Below, in pieces: positions 1 to 7,464 of a DNA stretch of 64,000 bases. The stretch is from an uncultured Bacteroides sp. GTDB taxonomy: Bacteria > Bacteroidota > Bacteroidia > Bacteroidales > Bacteroidaceae. The notes beneath the pieces were generated by a model, which saw only the letters and a program-made list of their open reading frames with translations, did not search any database and was not told the DNA's origin. Where the stretch lies: NCBI RefSeq assembly GCF_900547205.1, contig NZ_URFY01000004.1, positions 104,174 through 168,173 on the forward strand, given 5' to 3'. The position numbers were made by a program, and so were the translations under genes. Numbering within the stretch: the stretch's first letter is position 1; every line of letters begins with the position of its first letter.

Positions 1-2990
1 AAGTTTAAGCCCATGCTGAATGTGCGGGAGATGGGATAGCGGCTGTTGTCTATACCATTGACATCCACTTCGGGGTCGAATCCGGAGTAACCGGAAATGG
101 TAGCTACATTCTCGCAAGAGAAAGAGATGCGGGCATTTTCGAGTTGTATCTTCTGCAACCATTTCTTGGGCAGTGTGTACGAAAGCGTAATGTTTTTCAG
201 GCGCAGGTACGAACCGTTCTCCACAAATCTGTCGGACACGCGGGCATTCTGGTTCGGATCTCCCCAGATAGCGCGCGGCATGGAGTTGCTTGTTCCTTCG
301 CCCGTCCAGCGGCTCAATACGGCTGTTGTCTGGTTGTAGGCGGCAGACATACCTTCGTTGTCGATATTGTTGGCATTATAAATCTTATTTCCGGATACTC
401 CTTGCAAGAAGACGGAAAGCTCCCATCCGCGGTAAGCGAAGTTGTTGGAAAGGGAGAAGAACCAGTTCGGATTGGGGTTGCCGATGACAGTACGGTCTTC
501 GTCGTTAATCACTCCGTCGTTGTTCAAGTCTCTGAAACGGATGTCTCCCGGTGCGGCCCCCGGCTGGGTGGCGTGGCGGTTCACTTCCCCCCAGTTCTGG
601 AAAAGTCCGTCGGTGACGTAACCGTAGAATACATTGATGGGGTATCCGGCTTGGAGCATGGTCAGGTAGGAGTTTCCGGTCTGGTTGATAAACATCGGAG
701 TTTCGCTGTTCAGGTCCAGAATCTCGTTCTTATTATAGGTAGCCGTCAGGGCGGACTCCCACGAGAAGGCTCCTTTCAGGTTGATGGTGCGCAAAGTCAT
801 TTCCACACCCTTGTTGCGTATCTTTCCGGCGTTGGTGAAGGTTTCGGTTGTATCTTCAAAACCGGAAGTGATAGGGATGGAAGCTTTTACGAGCATATCA
901 TTCGTGTTCTTGATATAGGCATCCAGCGAAAGATTGACGCGGGAGTCGAACAGGCTCATGTCTACTCCGAAGTTGGTCTGGCGCACTTCCTCCCAGTGGA
1001 TATTCGGATTGGAGAGTGTGGTGGATACCAAGGCAGTGGAGTTATTGTTGCCGAAAGGGTAAACACCTGTATTGTAGGAAGCAACGAATCCGTAGTTGCC
1101 TATCTCCTGATTACCGGTCACACCGTATCCGATACGAACTTTGAGGTCGTTCATGAAGAAGTTGTCTTTCGGGAACCAGTCTTCCTGCGAAACACGCCAT
1201 GCCAGCGATACGGAAGGGAAGGTTCCCCAACGGTTGTTTTTGCCAAAGCGGGAAGAGCCGTCGCGACGTACGGTAGCTGTCAGCAGATACTTGTCTTGAT
1301 AAGAATAGTTGAGACGTGCCATCAGTGACAGTAAAGCCCAGTCGCTCTGACTGCCTCCAAGGCTGTACATCTTTTCGCCGTTGTCCATCTCATGGATGTT
1401 GTCGAACATAAAGACATTCTTCTGTGCATTCAGATAGTCGTAGTTGTTCCACTGGGCGGACGAACCTGCCATCAAGCCTACACGGTGTTTCTTGGCAAAG
1501 GTGTGGTCGAATACGAAATAGTTGTCCCACAGGTAAGTGAATGCTTTGTTATCGCTCTTATAGCGGGAAGATTCTTCTATCGCTGTCGGCTTCCAGTCGT
1601 ATGCCGGAGTGAAGTTGTCGGTAAACCAGAACTTGGCGTCATAGCCGAAGGTACTTTTCAGTTTCAGCCATTTGGTGAAAGTGATTTCTCCGGTGATGTT
1701 GGCAAGGAAATTATAGCCTTTCGTTTCGTTAGTCATCATATGGAGCGTGCCGATGGGATTACGGATACTTCCATACCACTGGGCTTCCTGTCCGGGGCCG
1801 CTCCAGCTTCCGTCCTCATTCTTCAACGGCTGGGTGGGGAGTGCTTTCATTGCATCGCCGATGCTATAGGTTCCTCCTTCTTTCACATCCGTGCTGAAAG
1901 TAAGGTTCGTGGTGAACTTCAACCAGTTATTGACTTGCGCGTCACTGTTCGCCTGAAAGTTGAAACGTCGGTAATTGACGCTTTCTACAATACCGGACTG
2001 GTCGAGGAAACCGCCGGAAACATAATAATGCGCTTTATCCGTACCGCCGGAGTAGCTGACGGAATAGCTTTGCTTCACTCCCGTGTGTAGCATCTCATCC
2101 AACCAATTCGTACCTGCGCCCAGCAAAGAAGGGTCCGCCCAGTAAGGATTCGTATTATCATTATTATTATAAAGCATATCGTTGCTCAATGCGGCATATT
2201 GGGCGGCGTTCAGCATATCGGGCACTTTGGTGGCGTTCTGAATAGCCCAGTTGGCGTTGACCGTTACTTTTCCGGCGCCTTCGGCACCGCGCTTACTGGT
2301 AATCATCACTACGCCGTTGGCGCCACGCGAACCATAGATAGCTGTTGCCGAAGCATCTTTCAACACATCCACACGCTCCACATCCGCCATATTGAGAGAA
2401 GACAGTCCCAAGTCCGTAGGGATTCCGTCAATAACGACGAGAGGATTACTATTATTAATAGTGCCCAAGCCACGGATTTTAATAGTTACATTATCTCCCG
2501 GCTTACCGGCATCGATAATCTGCACACCGGATACTTTTCCCTGCATTGCCTGACCGATGTTGGCTACGGGAGAGTCTTTGATATCCTTCACTCCGACAGA
2601 AGACACGGCACCGGTCAGGTCGCTCTTCTTCATTGTTCCGTAGCCTACCACAACGACTTCATCCAGCACTTCCGTATCTTCCTGCAGGGTGACAGACAGG
2701 GACGTTTTTCCGTTCACCGGAACCGTCTGCGTCTTATAGCCTACAAAAGAAATAGTCAGTGTACTGTTAGCAGAAACGCTCAATGAGAAATTACCGTCTA
2801 TATCGGTAATAGTACCGTTGGTGGACTTGCCTTCTATCACACTGGCACCAATCACCGGTTCGCCTGTGGTGTCTGCAATATGTCCTTTTACTGTAATCTG
2901 TTGTGCGAATGCACTAAGAGATAAGAACAACCCCCACATTATTAGTAAGAGGCGACGTTCAAAGTCTTTCGACTTCATACTCTGTTTCAT
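1..2990 (-). CDS. SusC-like TonB-dependent outer-membrane transporter (3' end cut by window edge)
   Basis: Translated by hand from the minus strand; open from the ATG at 2990 to the left edge (about 996 codons). It starts MKQSMKSKDFERR, followed by a hydrophobic signal segment ending in AFAQQ. A carboxypeptidase-D-like regulatory domain follows (about residues 28-105), then the linker DEVVVVGYGTMKK, a plug domain with the SusC signature YGSRGANGVVMITSKRG, and a long beta-barrel. There is no STN domain, so it should not signal through a FecR anti-sigma factor. The last readable residues are FSMGLN, so only a residue or two and the stop codon are missing. Two further in-frame ATGs lie at 2996 and 2978. 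The SusR-like regulator upstream on the same strand suggests a polysaccharide-utilization locus that continues, with its SusD partner, left of the window. Confidence 0.93.
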   Translation of the reverse strand, partial: MKQSMKSKDFERRLLLIMWGLFLSLSAFAQQITVKGHIADTTGEPVIGASVIEGKSTNGTITDIDGNFSLSVSANSTLTISFVGYKTQTVPVNGKTSLSVTLQEDTEVLDEVVVVGYGTMKKSDLTGAVSSVGVKDIKDSPVANIGQAMQGKVSGVQIIDAGKPGDNVTIKIRGLGTINNSNPLVVIDGIPTDLGLSSLNMADVERVDVLKDASATAIYGSRGANGVVMITSKRGAEGAGKVTVNANWAIQNATKVPDMLNAAQYAALSNDMLYNNNDNTNPYWADPSLLGAGTNWLDEMLHTGVKQSYSVSYSGGTDKAHYYVSGGFLDQSGIVESVNYRRFNFQANSDAQVNNWLKFTTNLTFSTDVKEGGTYSIGDAMKALPTQPLKNEDGSWSGPGQEAQWYGSIRNPIGTLHMMTNETKGYNFLANITGEITFTKWLKLKSTFGYDAKFWFTDNFTPAYDWKPTAIEESSRYKSDNKAFTYLWDNYFVFDHTFAKKHRVGLMAGSSAQWNNYDYLNAQKNVFMFDNIHEMDNGEKMYSLGGSQSDWALLSLMARLNYSYQDKYLLTATVRRDGSSRFGKNNRWGTFPSVSLAWRVSQEDWFPKDNFFMNDLKVRIGYGVTGNQEIGNYGFVASYNTGVYPFGNNNSTALVSTTLSNPNIHWEEVRQTNFGVDMSLFDSRVNLSLDAYIKNTNDMLVKASIPITSGFEDTTETFTNAGKIRNKGVEMTLRTINLKGAFSWESALTATYNKNEILDLNSETPMFINQTGNSYLTMLQAGYPINVFYGYVTDGLFQNWGEVNRHATQPGAAPGDIRFRDLNNDGVINDEDRTVIGNPNPNWFFSLSNNFAYRGWELSVFLQGVSGNKIYNANNIDNEGMSAAYNQTTAVLSRWTGEGTSNSMPRAIWGDPNQNARVSDRFVENGSYLRLKNITLSYTLPKKWLQKIQLENARISFSCENVATISGYSGFDPEVDVNGIDNSRYPISRTFSMGLN

Positions 2991-3040
2991 GTACATCAAT
3001 TTAAAGTTATTATTAGGATTACTTCTTGTTTTCACTGAAA

Positions 3041-3048
3041 CAAAAGTA
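3041..3048 (-). promoter_or_regulatory. Candidate -7 box upstream of the SusC-like gene
   Basis: On the minus strand this reads TACTTTTG, matching the Bacteroides -7 consensus TAnnTTTG, and would leave a leader of about 45 nt before the ATG at 2990. A second match, TATTTTTG, is at 3082-3089. No correctly spaced TTTG -33 box was found for either, so an activator is plausible. Confidence 0.4.
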
Positions 3049-3089
3049 TCCACTATTGAACCAGCTTCTTCGGGTAGATAGCAAAAATA

Positions 3090-3126
3090 TAGTGATTTAT
3101 ACAGCTGTCTGCTATATAAACCACTA
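3090..3126. promoter_or_regulatory. Inverted repeat, candidate operator between regulator and susC
   Basis: TAGTGATTTATA (3090-3101) and TATAAACCACTA (3115-3126) form an inverted repeat with one mismatch and a 13-nt centre. It lies between the stop of the SusR-like regulator and the SusC-like gene, just upstream of the candidate -7 boxes. The position fits an activator site, but the binding protein is inferred. Confidence 0.4.
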
Positions 3127-3177
3127 ATAATAAGAGCATTACAAAATAGCAGTCAGTCCCAAAAAGTAGTAGTTTAC

Positions 3178-4827
3178 TTACTCTTCCACCTTCCCTATTC
3201 TCATTACTTTGGCCTCAAACTCGTCTCTTTCGCCCAAAGCTTTGTTACGGACACGCGTGCGGTAATTATAAATAGTAGTAACAGAATAACGGAGGAACTG
3301 GGCAATCTTTGTACTATCCGTAATTCCCAAGCGGATAAGGGCGAAAATACGAAGTTCGGTATTTAAGAGCTCTCCCGGCTTCGGTTGCATCGGTTCGGTG
3401 AGCAAAGCGTTGAACTCTTCCACGAAGTTGGGAAAGAGTTGCAGGAACGTCATATCGAAATTGGAATAGAACTCTTTCAGTTCATCTTCCAGAAATTGGG
3501 AGGACTTGATGGCTTTATAGAGTTCGTCCACTTTGCCTGCTGCCGCAATCTTGTTCAGGGAACGGCGGTAGTGGTCCATCTTATCGAGATAGGTGGAGCA
3601 TTGGTCCATGTAGCGGCCGATATATTCTTCTTTGATATAGTTCGTTTCGGAGAGGGTGTGGTTCATCTCTTTTAGTTGCAGATTGGAGTTGTGCAGTTCT
3701 CCGTTCAGTTCTTGCAGCAAGGTGTTCGTGTTTATCACTTCGCGGCGGGCGGCGGCCACCTTTTTCATTTGCTTGTATACGAAGAACACGGCTACCAGCA
3801 GGAAGATAGAAAGCAGGCTGATGCAAATCAGGGAAATCTTCAGTTCACGTTGCTGGCGTTCGGTTTTTAATTGATAGGCTTTGTCGATGATGGGAAATAC
3901 TTGCGAGATTTCCAGTGTGCGGAGACGGGCGTTGCATAGGGTGGCGTCCTCGAGCGAACATTTCAGGTAGTTGTAGGCGCGGTCGATGTCTCCTTCTTCG
4001 TAGACAAGGGAGGCGAGTTTGCGCAGGGATACATACTCTTTCACTGCCGATTTGAGGTCGGAAATGGCGGAAAGAGCCAAGTAATGCTTTTGTCCGGCTT
4101 TGTCGCCTTTCATGCGATAGGCTTCGGAGAGGGTATAGGTAATCAGGGCTTTGGCATGGTCGTTCAGAGAAGGTTGCTGATAATAGTCCATGAGCAAAGC
4201 AATGGCTTGGTCGTATTGGGCGTGAACGGTGCATTTGTCGGCTTTTACCAGTACGTGACCCAAAGTGTCGGATGCGTTGACTTGCAGGAGGGAGTCGCGG
4301 TATAAGTCTGTTTTTCGATAATACTCTTCCTTTTTGTTATCCGTCACGGCGTAGTCGCCCATCAGTCCGTAGATGGTGCGGTATAGATGATAGTAGTAGG
4401 AAAACAGGTAGTCGGGCAAGGTGGTCTTGTCTATCTGTTCCAATAGTTCGAGGGCTTCTTTATACATTCCGGTGGTTCCCATAAATTCTACCATATTCAT
4501 CGTTGCGTCGTCCAGATAGTCCTGTTTATTCAGGCGGAGGGCAAGGGTTTGTTTCCGTTGTGCATATACATAAGAAGAGTCGAGGTTATAAGCGCGATAT
4601 TCGTCGAAGAGCTTTCCGCAGAATCCATAGCGTTGCTCGTCCGAAGTGGCGCCGGAGAGAAGTTTCTTTAAGTCAGCAATGCGCGCTTCCTTCTCTACCC
4701 CGTAAGTTTGGCGGTTCTTTATGATGCCATCAATCTCGCGGAGCAGTGCGTCGGTACTCTTATTTTCGGTTGCACAAAGCAAGGCGGGAAGGATGATTGC
4801 CGCAAGTAGCAAAATAATCTTTTTCAT
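3178..4827 (-). CDS. SusR-like membrane-anchored transcriptional regulator (TPR and DUF6377-type HTH)
   Basis: 549 residues if translation begins at MKKIILLLAA (4827). A longer frame opens at 4884, but a -7 box at 4850-4857 would place that start upstream of transcription, so 4827 is preferred. The N-terminus is a signal peptide (to about residue 20), followed by TPR-like helical repeats in a predicted periplasmic region. A single membrane helix lies near residues 330-350 (SLICISLLSIFLLVAVFFVY), then a coiled-coil stretch and a C-terminal helix-turn-helix near residues 490-530. This is the layout of SusR, the starch-locus regulator of B. thetaiotaomicron, which senses sugar outside the inner membrane and activates its sus genes. 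It probably controls the adjacent SusC-like gene. The ligand cannot be read from the sequence. Confidence 0.85.
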   Translation of the reverse strand: MKKIILLLAAIILPALLCATENKSTDALLREIDGIIKNRQTYGVEKEARIADLKKLLSGATSDEQRYGFCGKLFDEYRAYNLDSSYVYAQRKQTLALRLNKQDYLDDATMNMVEFMGTTGMYKEALELLEQIDKTTLPDYLFSYYYHLYRTIYGLMGDYAVTDNKKEEYYRKTDLYRDSLLQVNASDTLGHVLVKADKCTVHAQYDQAIALLMDYYQQPSLNDHAKALITYTLSEAYRMKGDKAGQKHYLALSAISDLKSAVKEYVSLRKLASLVYEEGDIDRAYNYLKCSLEDATLCNARLRTLEISQVFPIIDKAYQLKTERQQRELKISLICISLLSIFLLVAVFFVYKQMKKVAAARREVINTNTLLQELNGELHNSNLQLKEMNHTLSETNYIKEEYIGRYMDQCSTYLDKMDHYRRSLNKIAAAGKVDELYKAIKSSQFLEDELKEFYSNFDMTFLQLFPNFVEEFNALLTEPMQPKPGELLNTELRIFALIRLGITDSTKIAQFLRYSVTTIYNYRTRVRNKALGERDEFEAKVMRIGKVEE

Positions 4828-4849
4828 AGTGCTGAATGTATTATGTCTG

Positions 4850-4857
4850 CAAAGATA
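4850..4857 (-). promoter_or_regulatory. -7 box of the SusR-like regulator gene
   Basis: The minus strand reads TATCTTTG, a full match to TAnnTTTG, 22 nt upstream of the ATG at 4827. It decides the start codon: the upstream ATG at 4884 lies before this promoter. No TTTG -33 box is seen 19-21 nt away. Confidence 0.6.
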
Positions 4858-4884
4858 AAAGTCTTTCAGAAACTTACGGAGCAC

Positions 4885-5232
4885 TTTGGGAGATTATTGC
4901 AAGTATTTGGGGAAATATCAAAAATCAGTCTCTAGGGGAATATCTACCTTCGTTTCCATCATACAACTAATTGCCTAAAAAATAAGGTCGGCTGACACGC
5001 AACACATAGCCGGAAAACTTCTAAACTACCGGGTGCAAACTTCCTTTCTGCTAAGGGTTAAGTTATCTTCCCCTATTACTATTCTATAACCGAAACTTGC
5101 AGTTATAAAACCGAAAGTTCCGACTATATAATCAGAACTTGCGGTTATATAATCAGAATCTTCGGTTAAAGATTCTGTATAGCCAAGAGGAAATTTAAGT
5201 ATAGTCAAGAAGAGGTTTATAAATAGTATCGT
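4885..5232. other. Divergent intergenic region between regulator and hydrolase
   Basis: No gene is supported here. The left part holds three GGG(G)A-type half-sites (starting 4888, 4909 and 4935), the first two 21 bp apart, directly upstream of the regulator promoter. The right part holds a palindromic array at 5085-5167 and a hairpin (CAGAATCTT at 5154-5162 with AAGATTCTG at 5169-5177). A reading frame on the minus strand through this region is only a by-product of the repeats. Confidence 0.7.
5085..5167. repeat. Intergenic array of four imperfect palindromes, 21-22 bp step
   Basis: Four copies of a degenerate unit with a core like CCGAAnnTTCGG separated by TATAA-rich spacers. The GAA of successive units starts at 5092, 5113, 5135 and 5156 (steps 21, 22, 21). 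Core versions are CCGAAACTTGCAG, CCGAAAGTTCCGA, CAGAACTTGCGG and CAGAATCTTCGG. The array lies between a minus-strand regulator and a plus-strand hydrolase. Confidence 0.75.
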
Positions 5233-5240
5233 TATCTTTG
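5233..5240 (+). promoter_or_regulatory. -7 box of the alpha/beta hydrolase gene
   Basis: TATCTTTG, a full match to the Bacteroides -7 consensus, 26 nt before the ATG at 5267. A possible GTG start at 5240 overlaps the box and is therefore rejected. Confidence 0.6.
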
Positions 5241-5266
5241 TGCGTACATCAGAAATACGTTTTATT

Positions 5267-6679
5267 ATGAAAATCAAAAACCCCACGCGCAACATAACAG
5301 TTGCCATCGGATTATTAATCGGATTCATGTTCCCCTCTCTCCTTTCCGCACAGAATATTTCGGGAACATGGCACGGAAAGCTCTCCCTGTCTGCGGGAGC
5401 ATTAACCATCGTCTTTCATATCAACCAGACGGAAAAGGGAGAATATACAACGACTCTTGACAGCCCCGACCAAGGAGCGACGAATATTAAAACGCAAACG
5501 ACTTCTTTCAAGGATTCCGTGCTGACTATACAGATACCTCTTATCAATGCTTCCTACAAAGGAAAGTTGAACAGCGAGCACAGCATCGTCGGAACATTTA
5601 CCCAAGGTATGGCTCTTCCTTTGAATCTGGAGAAAGGCGAAGCAAATAAGCCCAAGCGCCCGCAAGAGCCTCAACCGCCTTTTCCTTATCGAAGCGAAGA
5701 AGTCAGCGTGAAGAACGCAAAGGACGGAATCACTTTGGCGGGGACGCTTACTCTTCCGGAGAAAGGAAATAAATTCCCGGCAGTAGTGCTAGTGACAGGC
5801 AGCGGTGCTCAAAACCGCGATTCGGAGATTATGGGGCATAAACCTTTCCTCGTCATTGCCGACTACCTGACCCGCAAAGGAATTGCAGTATTGAGATGCG
5901 ACGACCGGGGGACTGCCGCTTCGCAAGGGAATCATGCCACGGCTACCAACGAAGATTTTGCCAACGACACGGAAGCTGCACTGAGCTATCTGCGCAGCAG
6001 GAAAGATATAGACGCTAAGAAAGTAGGTATCGTCGGCCATAGCTGCGGCGGGACGATAGCTTTCATCGCTGCTGCCAAGGACCCTTGTGTTGCCTTCGTC
6101 ATTTCGCTGGCAGGTGCTGCCGTGCGGGGAGACAGCTTGATGTTGAAGCAAGTGGAACTGATTTCCAAATCACAAGGAATGCCCGATGCGATGTGGCCGG
6201 CAATGAAACCTGCCATTCAGCACCGGTATGCCTTGTTGCAGCAAACGGACAAGACGCCCGAAGAATTGCAGAAAGAGCTGTATGCCGACGTTACGAGAAC
6301 AATGTCGCCCGAGCAATTGAAAGATTTGAATACCGCGAAGCAACTATCAGCGCAGGTAAATTCGATGACTTCTCCATGGTATCTCCATTTCATGAGGTAT
6401 GACCCGACGAAGGATTTGAAGAAGATAAAATGTCCCGTATTTGCCCTGAACGGGGAAAAGGACATTCAAGTGGATGCTGCCATGAACCTGACTGCCATCA
6501 AACAAAGAGTTTCTGAGAACGGGAATAAAAACGTGACCGTCAAAGCTTATCCGAATCTAAACCATTTGTTCCAGACTTGCGAAAAAGGCACATTGGCCGA
6601 ATATGGGGAATTGGAAGAAACGTTTAGTCCCGAAGTACTTAAGGATATGGCGGAGTGGATTCTGAAACTAAGCAACTAA
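5267..6679 (+). CDS. Secreted alpha/beta hydrolase (S9/S33-like esterase or peptidase)
   Basis: 470 residues from MKIKNPTRN; the signal peptide ends near LLSAQ. Residues about 27-130 form a beta-rich N-terminal domain (NISGTWHGKL, then repeated strand-like segments). The C-terminal alpha/beta-hydrolase fold carries the nucleophile elbow GHSCGG with Ser259, Asp399 in NGEKDIQVD and His433 in NLNHLFQ, a complete catalytic triad. The usual GHSxGG elbow of the family often has Glu at x; here it is Cys. Exported hydrolases of this type in Bacteroides are annotated as acyl esterases or peptidases; the substrate is unknown. It is transcribed alone from the -7 box at 5233 and has a convergent neighbour downstream. 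Confidence 0.85.
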   Translation: MKIKNPTRNITVAIGLLIGFMFPSLLSAQNISGTWHGKLSLSAGALTIVFHINQTEKGEYTTTLDSPDQGATNIKTQTTSFKDSVLTIQIPLINASYKGKLNSEHSIVGTFTQGMALPLNLEKGEANKPKRPQEPQPPFPYRSEEVSVKNAKDGITLAGTLTLPEKGNKFPAVVLVTGSGAQNRDSEIMGHKPFLVIADYLTRKGIAVLRCDDRGTAASQGNHATATNEDFANDTEAALSYLRSRKDIDAKKVGIVGHSCGGTIAFIAAAKDPCVAFVISLAGAAVRGDSLMLKQVELISKSQGMPDAMWPAMKPAIQHRYALLQQTDKTPEELQKELYADVTRTMSPEQLKDLNTAKQLSAQVNSMTSPWYLHFMRYDPTKDLKKIKCPVFALNGEKDIQVDAAMNLTAIKQRVSENGNKNVTVKAYPNLNHLFQTCEKGTLAEYGELEETFSPEVLKDMAEWILKLSN

Positions 6680-6753
6680 TTTATTCGGTTAAGCAATGCA
6701 GGAATACTTAACACGCTGATTATCTATTGATTGAACAGATATCCATCCCCCGT

Positions 6754-7365
6754 TTACGCGGCACTGTATTCGCTCTTGCTGAAAGTAAACGTGTACGTCT
6801 TCCACGCTCCTTCTTCTTTGAAATCGACCAGGGAGTTGGTCAACAGTATCCCTTCTTCCTGCTCGTAGTCGTTCACCGAGTTGAATCTTGCTATGAGTTT
6901 GACGCCTACTTGCTGCGAAGTGGCTTTGGAGGTTCCTTTCCACGTATCTTTTCCTATCACATTGGCAGGTTGGTACATTTTCAGGCGGATACCCCGCAGG
7001 TTGTTGATGCTTATCGCTTCGGCGAAACGTAATTTCAATCCGTAGTTACGGGCTTCCATCGAAGTGTATTCCAATACTTTAGAAGATGGATTCGCTTCGT
7101 TCTTCACCGGATTGTCCGCCAGCGAGTGGGAATACGCCCAGCGCGGATAGTAGTCGTCTATCTTGCTGCTGCCCGTGTTGCCATAGCGGAAGAAATAGGG
7201 AGTGGTATCATACGTCTCGAAGTCGGCAAACATGGTTCCTTTTTCGGGAAGGGGGGCTTCTTTCCCGTCCTCTCCCCCTTTGGGGCCGTCGATAGGGTCA
7301 TCGCTCGAACAGGCTATAAGCAGCCCGCACAATGCGATGACAAATACATTATATCTGCGTTTCAT
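6754..7365 (-). CDS. Small surface lipoprotein, carbohydrate-binding-like, possibly C-terminally truncated
   Basis: 203 residues with lipobox LLIACS at the N-terminus, so membrane-anchored. The body is beta-rich (MFADFETYDTTPYFFRYGN, ISINNLRGIRLKMYQPANV, GAWKTYTFTFSKSEY), resembling jelly-roll glycan-binding lipoproteins at the end of PUL operons; no named family was recognised with confidence. It is the last gene after two SusC/SusD pairs and probably plays a SusE/F-like role. Its frame stops at SEYSAA, while an adjacent frame immediately continues VNGGWISVQSID to a stop near 6689. That continuation looks like protein, so a frameshift near 6755-6770 is possible. Confidence 0.7.
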   Translation of the reverse strand: MKRRYNVFVIALCGLLIACSSDDPIDGPKGGEDGKEAPLPEKGTMFADFETYDTTPYFFRYGNTGSSKIDDYYPRWAYSHSLADNPVKNEANPSSKVLEYTSMEARNYGLKLRFAEAISINNLRGIRLKMYQPANVIGKDTWKGTSKATSQQVGVKLIARFNSVNDYEQEEGILLTNSLVDFKEEGAWKTYTFTFSKSEYSAA

Positions 7366-7415
7366 TGTTCACTTTAGATTTTAGTTAATGCCGGGAATGA
7401 ATGAGCTAAATATAG

Positions 7416-7437
7416 AGGCTGACTAAAAAGTCAGCCT
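7416..7437. terminator. Perfect 9-bp hairpin between susD and the lipoprotein gene
   Basis: AGGCTGACT (7416-7424), loop AAAA, AGTCAGCCT (7429-7437). On the minus strand the stem is followed by CTATATTTAG, only moderately T-rich. It lies inside the operon between the SusD gene (ends 7465) and the lipoprotein start (7365), so it may be a leaky terminator or an RNA-stabilising structure. Confidence 0.55.
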
Positions 7438-7464
7438 TATATTACTGATATACTCATTCCGAGT

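Noticed and set aside
144..1328. 394-residue plus-strand frame opposite the first SusC gene
   Set aside because: It is an antisense shadow of the SusC coding sequence; the opposite strand codes a recognisable transporter throughout.
4828..4884. Upstream ATG of the SusR-like regulator
   Set aside because: A -7 box at 4850-4857 lies inside the extension, and the signal peptide begins at 4827.
5240..5266. GTG start of the hydrolase at 5240
   Set aside because: It overlaps the -7 box TATCTTTG; the ATG at 5267 follows the predicted transcription start and begins a good signal peptide.
5026..5409. 127-residue reading frame on the minus strand with a repeated TASxGY-like pattern
   Set aside because: The pattern comes from the intergenic palindromic repeats; the frame overlaps the hydrolase gene and its promoter and has no protein-like features.
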